This document shows, in pieces, positions 41,407 to 49,383 of a stretch of 64,000 nucleotides of DNA (positions are counted from its first letter, which is position 1; each line of letters begins with the position of its first letter). The notes under the pieces are model-generated. The model saw nothing but the letters and a program-made list of their open reading frames with translations. It did no database searches and had not been told where the DNA came from. The translations under genes were made by a program, and so were the position numbers. This stretch comes from Solirubrobacter taibaiensis (GTDB taxonomy: Bacteria > Actinomycetota > Thermoleophilia > Solirubrobacterales > Solirubrobacteraceae): assembly GCA_027587225.1 (NCBI GenBank), contig JAPDDQ010000021.1, positions 54,304 through 118,303 on the forward strand, given 5' to 3'.

Positions 41407-42656
41407 GCCGCCTGTCGATCTACGAGATCAACACCGCCGTGTGGCTCGGCGGGCATTCGCTGGCGGACGTGCCGGCGCGGCGGTGGGACGCGATCGCGGC
41501 GCTGCCGGTCGACGCCGTGTGGCTGATGGGCGTGTGGCAGCGCTCGCCCGCGGGGCTGGCGATCGCCGCTTCAGACGACGGCCTCTCCTCGTCGTTCCGT
41601 CAGGCGGTCGCCGACCTGCGGCCCGGCGACGTGATCGGCTCGCCCTACTGCGTGCGCGACTACGTCGTCGACGAGCGCTTCGGCGGGCGGGAGGCGCTGG
41701 CGGTCGCGCGACGTGAGCTCGCCGCCCGCGGGCTGCGGCTCATCCTCGACTACGTCCCGAACCACGTCGCGCCCGACCATCCGTGGCTCGCTTCGCACCC
41801 GGAGTACTTCATCCAAGGCTCGGAGGAGGAGCTGGCGGAGCGGCCGGGCGACTTCGTGCGCACGGCGGGCGGGATCGTCGCGCGCGGCCGCGACCCGTAC
41901 TTCCCGCCGTGGCCGGACGTCGTGCAGCTCGACGCGTTCTCCGACGGGCTGCGCTCCGCCGTGGCCGAGACGCTGGTGGACGTGGGCGCGCAGTGCGACG
42001 GCCTGCGCTGCGACATGGCGATGCTGATGACCAACGAAGTCTTCTCGCGTACGTGGAACGTGCCCGCCCCGGCCGAGGAGTTCTGGCCGGCGCTGATCGG
42101 GCGCGTGAAGTGGACGCACCCCGGGCTGCTGTTCATCGCCGAGGCCTACTGGGACATGGAGTGGGCGCTCCAGCAGCAGGGGTTTGACTACTGCTACGAC
42201 AAGCGGCTCTACGACCGGCTGGTCGAGCGCGGCGATGTCCGCGGACATCTCGTGGCGGGGCTGGACTACCAGGAGAAGTTGGTCCGGTTCATCGAGAACC
42301 ACGACGAGCCGCGGGCGGCGGCCGTGTTCGGGCCCGAGCAGGCGCGCGCCGCCGCCGTCGTGATGTCGACGCTGCCGGGCGCACGGCTCTACCACGACGG
42401 CCAGCTCTCCGGCAAGCGGACGAAGATCCCGGTGTTCCTCGGGCGCGGGCCGGCCGAGCCACCGGACGCCGACCTGCGCGCGTTCTACGCCTGGCTGCTG
42501 CCGCGCGCGGCGAAGCTGAGCGGGTCCTGGAGACTGCTGGACAGCGAGGCGCCGCTCGTGTCGTGGGCCTGGGACGACGACGTCGTGGTGGTCAACCTCA
42601 GCGATTCGCCTGCCGGAGGTCTCGAACCCTGGGGCTTCCAACTGCCATTCGGATAA
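41403..42656 (+). CDS. GH13 alpha-amylase-family glycosidase
   Basis: A 417-residue TIM-barrel enzyme with all four GH13 regions: LDYVPNHVAPDH (I), CDGLRCDMAML (II, nucleophile Asp), FIAEAYWD (III, acid/base Glu) and FIENHDEPRA (IV, transition-state Asp). It lacks a starch-binding domain and a signal peptide, so it works on soluble alpha-glucosides inside the cell. The TTG start at 41403 overlaps the GH63-like stop, so the pair is one operon and probably acts on the same substrate. Confidence 0.9.
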   Translation: MSRLSIYEINTAVWLGGHSLADVPARRWDAIAALPVDAVWLMGVWQRSPAGLAIAASDDGLSSSFRQAVADLRPGDVIGSPYCVRDYVVDERFGGREALAVARRELAARGLRLILDYVPNHVAPDHPWLASHPEYFIQGSEEELAERPGDFVRTAGGIVARGRDPYFPPWPDVVQLDAFSDGLRSAVAETLVDVGAQCDGLRCDMAMLMTNEVFSRTWNVPAPAEEFWPALIGRVKWTHPGLLFIAEAYWDMEWALQQQGFDYCYDKRLYDRLVERGDVRGHLVAGLDYQEKLVRFIENHDEPRAAAVFGPEQARAAAVVMSTLPGARLYHDGQLSGKRTKIPVFLGRGPAEPPDADLRAFYAWLLPRAAKLSGSWRLLDSEAPLVSWAWDDDVVVVNLSDSPAGGLEPWGFQLPFG

Positions 42657-42725
42657 GGACACGTCCACCGCCTTGTACGGGCGGATAAAGACGTGCGCGG
42701 CCTCCCCGTAAAGGCTTCCGGGGAT

Positions 42726-43085
42726 ATGAAGCTCGTAATCGGGATTGTCCGCCCCGAAAAGACGAACGAGGTCCTCGAAGCGCTCTACCGCGCCGAAGTT
42801 CGAGGGTTCTCCATGAGCCGCGTGCTGGGTCACGGCGGCGAGCTCGACCGCGTCGAGACCTACCGCGGCACCACGGTGCAGGTCGGCCTCACGGAGAAGG
42901 TGCGGTTCGAGATCGCCGTATCGGAGGAGTTCGTCGAGCCGACGATCGAGGCGCTCTGCTCCGGCGGGCAGACCGGTGAAGTCGGCGACGGCAAGATCTT
43001 CGTGCTGGAGCTCGACCAGGTCGTCCGGATCCGCTCCGGCGAGACCGACGAGACGGCCGTGACGCCGGTGGGGAGCACCCGATGA
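42726..43085 (+). CDS. glnK: PII signal protein (GlnK type) lacking the modifiable Tyr51
   Basis: A 119-residue PII trimer subunit that senses ATP/ADP and 2-oxoglutarate and controls the ammonium channel. MKLVIGIVRPEKTNEVLEAL is the first strand-helix; the B-loop is TGEVGDGKIFV (83-93). The T-loop reads ETYRGTTVQVGLTEKV: Tyr46-Arg-Gly is present but position 51, uridylylated or adenylylated in most homologues, is Val. Control must be by effector binding only. ATG 42726 is chosen over the upstream 42693 because homology begins there. It overlaps amt by ATGA. The leader can form two short hairpins. Confidence 0.88.
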   Translation: MKLVIGIVRPEKTNEVLEALYRAEVRGFSMSRVLGHGGELDRVETYRGTTVQVGLTEKVRFEIAVSEEFVEPTIEALCSGGQTGEVGDGKIFVLELDQVVRIRSGETDETAVTPVGSTR

Positions 43086-44398
43086 GCTCCGCCGTGAACG
43101 CCGGCGACACCGCCTGGATGCTGGCGGCGACCGCGCTGGTGCTGCTGATGACGCCCGCGCTCGGCCTCTTCTACGCCGGGCTCGTGCGCTCGAAGAACAC
43201 GCTCAACACGTTCATGATGTGCGTCGCCGCGCTGGCGATCGCCACGATCACGTGGGCGCTGGTCGGCTACTCGATCGCGTTCGCGCCCGGGAATGCGTTG
43301 GTCGGCGGGCTCGACCACGTCGGGCTTTCCGGCGTCGCGTTCGAGCCGCGCGACGGGCAGACGATCCCGCACCTGCTCTTCATGGCCTTCCAGGCCACGT
43401 TCTGCATCATCACCACCGCTCTGGTCGCGGGCGCGGTGGTCGAGCGCATGCGCTTCGGCGCGTTCCTGGTGTTCGCCGCGCTGTGGTCGGTGCTCGTCTA
43501 CGCCGTGCTCGCGCACTGGGCGTGGGGCGGCGGCTGGCTGCAGGAGCTGGGCGCGCTGGACTACGCCGGCGGCATCCCGGTGGAGATGGGCTCGGGCTTC
43601 AGCGCGCTGGCCGCGGCGATGGTCGTCGGCGCGCGCCGCGATCACGGCCGCCTCGCGCTGCTCCCGCACAACTCGGTCTACGTGCTGCTCGGCGCGGGCC
43701 TGCTGTGGTTCGGCTGGTTCGGCTTCAACGGCGGCAGCGGCCTCGGGGCGAACGACTCCAGCGTGCTCGCGTTCGTCAACACCGTGCTCACGCCGGCCTG
43801 CGCGCTGGCCGCCTGGTTCGTGCTCGACCTCATCCGCTCCCGTCAGGTGACGGCGATCGGCGCGGCGACGGCGATCGTCGTCGGCTGCGTCGGCATCACC
43901 CCCGCCGCCGGCTACATCAGCCCGATCTGGGCGATGGTCCTCGGCGTCGTCGCCGCGATCCCGAGCTACTTCGTGATCATGTGGCGCCCGCGCTGGCGCG
44001 TGGACGAGACGCTCGACGTGCTCGCGGCCCACGGCGTCGCGGGGTTGACGGGCATCGTCTTCATCGGCCTCGTCGCGCAGGCGGGCTGGAACGGCGGCCT
44101 CGGCGACGGCGCGTTCTACGGCGACCTCGGGCAACTCGGCAAGCAGCTCGTCGCCGTGCTCGCCGCCACCACGTACGCGTTCGGCGCGACGTTCGTCCTG
44201 CTCAAGCTGATCGGGCTCGTCATCCCGCTGCGCGCGACCGCGAGCGAGGAGGCCATCGGCATGGACATCATCGCCCACGGCGAGGAGGCCTACGCCACCG
44301 GCGAGGGCGCGATCCTCGTCGCGGTGGGCGACAAGCCGCTGCGCAACTCAGCGCTGGAGGTGGGCTCGGACCGCGAGCACACGCCGGTGCGTGTGTGA
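43082..44398 (+). CDS. amt: Ammonium transporter Amt with Glu in the first twin-His position
   Basis: A 438-residue channel with 11 predicted helices. Signature DYAGGIPVEMGSGFSALAAA aligns with the Amt motif D-(F/Y)-A-G-G-x-x-V-H; here residue 168 is Glu, not His. The second pore His is present (His317, LAAHGVAGLTG). WFGFNGGSGLGAN and FMAFQATFCIIT are conserved pore segments. A Glu at this site is known in yeast Mep1/Mep3. Cotranscribed with and bound by the PII protein encoded just upstream. The 3' end overlaps the convergent LuxR gene by 51 nt. Confidence 0.93.
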   Translation: MSSAVNAGDTAWMLAATALVLLMTPALGLFYAGLVRSKNTLNTFMMCVAALAIATITWALVGYSIAFAPGNALVGGLDHVGLSGVAFEPRDGQTIPHLLFMAFQATFCIITTALVAGAVVERMRFGAFLVFAALWSVLVYAVLAHWAWGGGWLQELGALDYAGGIPVEMGSGFSALAAAMVVGARRDHGRLALLPHNSVYVLLGAGLLWFGWFGFNGGSGLGANDSSVLAFVNTVLTPACALAAWFVLDLIRSRQVTAIGAATAIVVGCVGITPAAGYISPIWAMVLGVVAAIPSYFVIMWRPRWRVDETLDVLAAHGVAGLTGIVFIGLVAQAGWNGGLGDGAFYGDLGQLGKQLVAVLAATTYAFGATFVLLKLIGLVIPLRATASEEAIGMDIIAHGEEAYATGEGAILVAVGDKPLRNSALEVGSDREHTPVRV

Positions 44399-45034
44399 GG
44401 ACGGCGGCAGCCGGAGCTTGTCGAAGATCGACGTGACGTGACGCTCGACCGCGCGTTCGGACAGGTACGCCTGCTGGGCGATCGCGCGGTTGCTGCGGCC
44501 CTGGGCCATCAGGCCGAGGACCTCGCGCTCACGCTCGGTGAACGCGTCGCGGGCCGTGCGGCGGCCGAGCACCGAGGAGACGACGGCGGGGTCGAGGACT
44601 GAGCCGCCCGCGGCGACCTCACGCACGGCGGCGATGAAACGGTCGACGTCGGGGATGCGCTCCTCGAGCAGGTAGCCGGCGCCGGACGGACGGTCGTCGA
44701 GCAGGTCGAGCGCGACGTCGGGGTCGGCGTCGGCGGCCAGGACGAGCGTCGGGAGGTCCTCCCGCGCCGGCGGCTCCTTGAGCGCGACGACGGCCATGAC
44801 CGGGCGGTGCGCACGGGCCTTGCGCTGGAGCTCCGCGCCGTCGGCCGCCTGCGCGACGACGGTGATCCCGTGGTCTTCGAGCAGGGTGGCGAGGCCGGCG
44901 CGCAACAGTGCCGAGTCGGCCGCGACGATGACGTCGAGCGCTCGCCCGGAGGGCTCGCTCCGATGGGAGTCCTCGCCCAGGGGGCTCCGACTCCCGCCTT
45001 GCGGGCGGGTTCCAGGGTGGTGGCGGGGCTGCAT
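44348..45034 (-). CDS. NarL/LuxR-type regulator with degenerate receiver
   Basis: A 228-residue DNA-binding protein. The C-terminal HTH is intact: FTEREREVLGLMAQGRSNRA, then IAQQAYLSERAVERHVTSIF. The receiver (about 33-145) has lost its phosphorylation residues: the acidic pair reads AD (VIVAADSALLRAG), the acceptor Asp is Ala (VMAVVALKEPP) and the Lys is Glu (GYLLEERIPD). It cannot be a standard phospho-switch. The first 32 residues are unrelated to the domain, so the true start may lie further in. It converges on amt. Confidence 0.85.
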   Translation of the reverse strand: MQPRHHPGTRPQGGSRSPLGEDSHRSEPSGRALDVIVAADSALLRAGLATLLEDHGITVVAQAADGAELQRKARAHRPVMAVVALKEPPAREDLPTLVLAADADPDVALDLLDDRPSGAGYLLEERIPDVDRFIAAVREVAAGGSVLDPAVVSSVLGRRTARDAFTEREREVLGLMAQGRSNRAIAQQAYLSERAVERHVTSIFDKLRLPPSSHTHRRVLAVRAHLQR

Positions 45035-45062
45035 ACCCCTCCAGACGTCGGCTTCGGGTGCG

Positions 45063-45479
45063 CTATTCCCCGGCCTCGAGCGCGCGCTCGAGCGCGGCGG
45101 CGAGCTTCGTCAGCGGCTCCGCCTGCGTCGTCCCGCGGGCCTGCAACGTGGACGTGTGCCGGCGACCGTCGAGATCGGCGGTCCACACCTCCCGCGAGGC
45201 GTGGATGACGGCGGCGTCCGGCAGATGCTCCGCGGGCGTGTCGAAGAAGCCGGAGGCCGTGATCGCCGCGCGGAGGGCCTCGACGGCGTCCGGCGGGAGT
45301 GTCGTCTCTCGCTGCCAGCTCGGTTCGCGCTTGCCGAACTCCCACTCGCCGCCGGAGATCTCGGCGGTGACGGTCCCGCCGGTCCACACGCCGCCGTCCG
45401 CGGTGATGCGGTCCACGTAGACGTCGTCGCCGGTCTCCACGCGGCGCTCGAGCAGCAGCGGCTCCGGGGTGTCAGGCAA
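45063..45479 (-). CDS. Hypothetical partner of the metzincin, 138 aa
   Basis: Not recognised. A single small domain: ERRVETGDDVYVDRITADGG, GGTVTAEISGGEWEFGK, then a helix PPDAVEALRAAITASGFF and the strand HTSTLQARGTTQAEPLTKLA. No signal peptide or membrane helix. Its start overlaps the metzincin gene end by 8 nt, so both are translated from one mRNA. As a small cytosolic protein coupled to a protease effector it could be an immunity or chaperone protein; this is context only. Confidence 0.6.
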   Translation of the reverse strand: MPDTPEPLLLERRVETGDDVYVDRITADGGVWTGGTVTAEISGGEWEFGKREPSWQRETTLPPDAVEALRAAITASGFFDTPAEHLPDAAVIHASREVWTADLDGRRHTSTLQARGTTQAEPLTKLAAALERALEAGE

Positions 45480-46935
45480 GAGCGGTCTCCGGCTCCTTCG
45501 CCGCGCCGCCGGGCACGCCGGGGTCGGTGCCCGGGGTGGGGAAGTCGCCCATGCCGTCCGGTTCCTTGACCGGCTTGGCCGCGCCGTAGTCCCAGTCGGG
45601 CATCCCGCTCACCTGCTTGAGGGCGTCGAGGAACGTCACGTAGTGGTGCGGGCGCACGACGCTGCCCTCGCTCATGATGCTGTCGGACTTGGCGTGCATC
45701 GCGCCGGTGTGACCCGCGGCCGCCGCGAAGTCCGTGTGCTCGGTCTTCTTGCCGGCCCCGTAGGCGCCGCCGCCGGTGTACTCGTCGTCGAGGCCGAACA
45801 TGTGCCCCGCCTCGTGCGCGGCGACCGTCTGCGCGTTGCCGTCACCGACGACGATCGTGCCGGCCTCGCCCTCGCCGTCCTCGACCATGGTCACGCGCGA
45901 GGCGTCGACCTTCCCGCCCTGGTTGAGATGGTCGACAACCGCGTCGAAGCGGTCCTTGCGCTGCGCGGCGTCCTTGCCCTGGACCTTCACGGTCAGGTTC
46001 GCGGTCTCGATCGTGGAACCGGGCGCGGCGTTGGGCATCTCCTTCGCGAGCCGCCAGACGGTGCCGACCGAGCGCGGCGTCAGCAGGCCCTTGCCCGCCT
46101 GGAAGGAGACCTTGCTCTCCAGCAGCCCGTCCTTGCGCGGGACCACGTCCTCGGACGTGATGTTCATGATGTTGTTGAACGGCGAGCCGGTCGCGCCGCC
46201 GGTGCGGCTGACGTCCGCGCTGCCGCCCACGAAGCCCTTCGCGACCTTGAACGTGTTGACCAGCATGTGCTGATCGCCCGCCTTGCCCGCGGCGTTGGCG
46301 ACCTTGGCCACCTCGACGTTGATCTTCGTGGTCGCGCCGAGGTCCTCCCAGTAGTTCTTCGTGCAGTGGAACGGGTGCTTCTCGCGCCAGGTGGCCTCGA
46401 CCGAGCTCTTGAAGCCGGTGAGCAGGTCGGTCTCGTCCGAGGCGTCCGGCCCGCCGTTGCTGGACCACGTCCACTTGGCGACCTCGGCGGCCCGCGCGGC
46501 CTTCGGCAGCTTGTTGATCGCGGCCGCGGCGGCGGCGGTCTGCGCGGACGGCTCGACGGCCTGCGCGCGGCCCGCGGCGCTGAGCGTCATGCCGTCCTGG
46601 AACGCGACGGCGCCCTTGAGCTTGACGTTGAGCTCACCCTTGGTGGGCTCGTACTCGACGTCGAATCCCCCGTAGTAGTTCGCGGCGTTGTTCGTGGACG
46701 GGTTGTACGTCTGCGGGCCCTTCTTGCCCGCCGCCACGAACGTCTCGCGCTCCTTGCGCGCGTCGTCGTACTGCTGCTGGATCATGTTCCGGTTGCGGGC
46801 GAGCATGGCCCGCGACACGACGGCGTTCCCGACGCCCTGCTGCAGGGCGAGCAGCGGATGCGGCGGTTCAGGCGCACGGGCGGGCTTCGCCGCAGGAGCG
46901 ACGACTGGGCGTTGGCGTTCCTCGTCGTACTCCAT
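45472..46935 (-). CDS. Metzincin-type metalloprotease with an N-terminal eCIS-cargo-like motif
   Basis: A 487-residue zinc protease. Residues 374-385 are HEAGHMFGLDDE: HExxH plus a Gly and a third acidic/His-type ligand region as in metzincins, with a Met-turn SIMSEG (about 419-424). Residues 28-46, LLALQQGVGNAVVSRAMLAR, match the 'LqrxaGNaavsrll' segment common at the N-terminus of proteins loaded into extracellular contractile injection systems (often next to DUF4157). There is no signal peptide. Large Ala/Thr-rich middle region of unknown fold. The eCIS structural genes are not in this window. The 138-residue partner gene overlaps its end. Confidence 0.75.
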   Translation of the reverse strand: MEYDEERQRPVVAPAAKPARAPEPPHPLLALQQGVGNAVVSRAMLARNRNMIQQQYDDARKERETFVAAGKKGPQTYNPSTNNAANYYGGFDVEYEPTKGELNVKLKGAVAFQDGMTLSAAGRAQAVEPSAQTAAAAAAINKLPKAARAAEVAKWTWSSNGGPDASDETDLLTGFKSSVEATWREKHPFHCTKNYWEDLGATTKINVEVAKVANAAGKAGDQHMLVNTFKVAKGFVGGSADVSRTGGATGSPFNNIMNITSEDVVPRKDGLLESKVSFQAGKGLLTPRSVGTVWRLAKEMPNAAPGSTIETANLTVKVQGKDAAQRKDRFDAVVDHLNQGGKVDASRVTMVEDGEGEAGTIVVGDGNAQTVAAHEAGHMFGLDDEYTGGGAYGAGKKTEHTDFAAAAGHTGAMHAKSDSIMSEGSVVRPHHYVTFLDALKQVSGMPDWDYGAAKPVKEPDGMGDFPTPGTDPGVPGGAAKEPETALA

Positions 46936-47033
46936 GCACCGATCTTCTCCGCAACGCGCGACGCACGCAAGGTGTCACCGCCACGCTGCCCGATGGTCCG
47001 CCCCGATGTGCACGTGGCTGCCACACTGCCCGC

Positions 47034-47921
47034 ATGAGCCGTTCCCTCACCCCCGTCAACCGCGTCGGGGTCGAAGAGCGGGCCGCGGCGCTCGGGCGCC
47101 GGTCGATCAAGACGAGCGCGAAGCGCCAGGGAATCCGCCTTGCCGCGTCGATGATCGACCTGACGACGCTCGAAGGGTCCGATACGCCCGGGAAGGTCCG
47201 TCACCTCTGCGCCAAGGCTGTCTGCCCCGACCCGAATCGGCCCGAGATCCCCTCGTGCGCGGCCGTCTGCGTGTACCCGTCGCTGGTCGGCGTGGCCGCG
47301 GCCGCGCTGGAGGGCTCCGGCGTCGCGGTGGCCTCGGTCGCGACCGGGTTCCCCGCCGGGCAGACGTCGCTCAAGGTCAAGGTCGACGAGACGCGCGAGG
47401 CTGTCGCCGCGGGCGCGACCGAGATCGACATGGTGATCTCGCGCGACGCCTACCTGCGCGGCGACGACAAGCAGGTCGCGCGCGAGATCGAGGCCGTCAA
47501 GGAGGCCTGCGGCGCGGCGCATCTGAAGGTGATCCTGGAGACCGCGGAGCTGCCGACCTACGCGCACGTCCGGCACGCGTCGGAGCTCGCGATCGCCGCC
47601 GGCGCGGACGTCATCAAGACCTCTACCGGCAAGGCGTCCAGCGGCGCGACGCCGGGCGTGGTGCTGGTCATGCTGGAGGTCGTGCGCGATCACTTCGAAC
47701 GCACCGGCCAGGTCATCGGCGTGAAGGCCGCGGGCGGCGTCTCGACGACGAAGGCCGCGATGCACATGCTCGTGCTGGTCAAGGAGACGCTCGGCGACGA
47801 CTGGCTCACGCCGGACCGCTTCCGGATCGGCGCCTCATCGCTGCTCAACGACCTGTTGCTGCAATACGCCAAGCTCGACGGCGGCCATTACGGGCGCGCC
47901 GAGGACTTCTCGAAGGAGTAG
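47034..47921 (+). CDS. deoC: Deoxyribose-phosphate aldolase
   Basis: A 295-residue class I aldolase that splits 2-deoxy-D-ribose 5-phosphate into acetaldehyde and glyceraldehyde 3-phosphate. The Schiff-base Lys195 lies in VIKTSTGK. Asp132 (EIDMVI) and GVKAAGGVSTT supply the other catalytic residues. The N-terminus is about 35 residues longer than E. coli DeoC. It is followed 4 nt later by an aldehyde dehydrogenase gene, which would oxidise the acetaldehyde. Divergent from the metzincin gene over 98 nt. Confidence 0.93.
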   Translation: MSRSLTPVNRVGVEERAAALGRRSIKTSAKRQGIRLAASMIDLTTLEGSDTPGKVRHLCAKAVCPDPNRPEIPSCAAVCVYPSLVGVAAAALEGSGVAVASVATGFPAGQTSLKVKVDETREAVAAGATEIDMVISRDAYLRGDDKQVAREIEAVKEACGAAHLKVILETAELPTYAHVRHASELAIAAGADVIKTSTGKASSGATPGVVLVMLEVVRDHFERTGQVIGVKAAGGVSTTKAAMHMLVLVKETLGDDWLTPDRFRIGASSLLNDLLLQYAKLDGGHYGRAEDFSKE

Positions 47922-47925
47922 AAAC

Positions 47926-49383
47926 ATGGCGACCGTAGAGAGGTCAGCGCTGAAGTGGAACTACGCGCCGGCGCCTGAGTCCCGCGACGCGGCGCCGCTC
48001 AAGCCGCGGTACGACCTGTTCATCGGCGGCCGGTTCGTCGCGCCCACCGACGGCACCGTCGTGGAGACGAAGAACCCGGCGACCGAGGAGACGCTCGCCG
48101 AGGTCGCGTTCGCGGGTCCCGGTGACGTGGCGTCGGCGGTGGAGGCCGCGCGCGGCGCCGCGGCGGGCTGGGCCGCGCTCCCGCCGCTCGAACGCGGCAA
48201 GTACCTGTTCCGGATCGCGCGGTTGCTCCAGGAGCGCTCGCGTGAGCTGGCGATCGTGGAGACGCTGGACGGCGGCAAGCCGATCCGCGAATCCCGCGAC
48301 GTGGACGTGCCGCTTGCGGCCGCGCACTTCTTCTCCTACGCGGGCTGGGCCGACAAGCTCGAGTACGCGTTCGCGGGCCGCTCGTTCGCCCCGCGCGGCG
48401 TGGTGGGCCAGGTCGTCCCGTGGAACTTCCCGCTGCTGATGGCGGCGTGGAAGCTCGCGCCCGCGCTGGCGACCGGCAACACGGCGGTCCTGAAGCCGGC
48501 GGAGACGACGCCGCTGACGGCGCTCATCCTCGCGGAGATCATCGAGGAGGCCGGGCTGCCCGACGGCGTCGTGAACATCATCGCCGGCGACGGCGCCGCG
48601 GGCGCGGCGCTGGTGCGCAGCGACGTCGACAAGGTCGCGTTCACCGGCTCGACCGCGGTCGGCAAGGAGATCCAGCGCGCGTTGGCCGGCACCGGCAAGG
48701 GCCTGACGCTGGAGCTCGGCGGCAAGTCCGCGAACATCGTGTTCGAGGACGCCGCCATCGATCAGGCGATCGAAGGCATCATCGAGGGCATCTTCTTCAA
48801 CCAGGGTCACGTGTGCTGCGCGGGCTCCCGGCTGCTGCTGCAGGAGAGCGTGGCCGAGGAGGTCGTGCGCAAGCTGTGGGCGCGGATGGAGCGCCTGCGC
48901 GTCGGCGATCCGATGGACAAGAACACGGATGTCGGCGCGATCAACTCCGCCGAGCAGCTCAGCCGGATCACCGAGTTGGTCGAGGCCGGGGAGCGCGAGG
49001 GCGCCACGCGCCGGTCCGTGTCGTGTGAGTTGCCCGAGCACGGCTATTGGTTCCCGCCCACGATGTTCCTCGACGTCGCGCCGGCGAACCGGATCGCGGT
49101 CGAGGAGATCTTCGGCCCGGTCGTGTCCGTGACGACCTTCCGGTCGCCGAGTGAAGCCGTGGAGCGCGCGAACAACTCCGCCTACGGGCTGGCCGCGGGC
49201 GTGTGGACCGACAACGGCGCGAAGGCCTTCGAGGTCGCCTCCAAGCTGCGCGCGGGCGTGGTCTGGCAGAACACGTACAACAAGTTCGACCCGACGGCCG
49301 CGTTCGGCGGGTACAAGGAGAGCGGGTTCGGCCGCGAGGGCGGGCCCGCCGGGCTGGCGCCGTACGTGAGGTTGGGCGGATGA
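47926..49383 (+). CDS. Aldehyde dehydrogenase, catalytic
   Basis: A 485-residue NAD(P)-dependent ALDH. PWNFPL (Asn167), the cofactor loop FTGSTAVGKEI, LELGGKSANIVFEDA (Glu263) and GHVCCAGSR (Cys297) are all present. EEIFGPVVSVTTF is the C-terminal signature. Probable role: acetaldehyde oxidation after DeoC, making acetate or acetyl units from nucleosides. A good ribosome site (GAAGGAG) precedes the ATG. The stop overlaps the start of the next ALDH-like gene (ATGA). Confidence 0.93.
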   Translation: MATVERSALKWNYAPAPESRDAAPLKPRYDLFIGGRFVAPTDGTVVETKNPATEETLAEVAFAGPGDVASAVEAARGAAAGWAALPPLERGKYLFRIARLLQERSRELAIVETLDGGKPIRESRDVDVPLAAAHFFSYAGWADKLEYAFAGRSFAPRGVVGQVVPWNFPLLMAAWKLAPALATGNTAVLKPAETTPLTALILAEIIEEAGLPDGVVNIIAGDGAAGAALVRSDVDKVAFTGSTAVGKEIQRALAGTGKGLTLELGGKSANIVFEDAAIDQAIEGIIEGIFFNQGHVCCAGSRLLLQESVAEEVVRKLWARMERLRVGDPMDKNTDVGAINSAEQLSRITELVEAGEREGATRRSVSCELPEHGYWFPPTMFLDVAPANRIAVEEIFGPVVSVTTFRSPSEAVERANNSAYGLAAGVWTDNGAKAFEVASKLRAGVVWQNTYNKFDPTAAFGGYKESGFGREGGPAGLAPYVRLGG

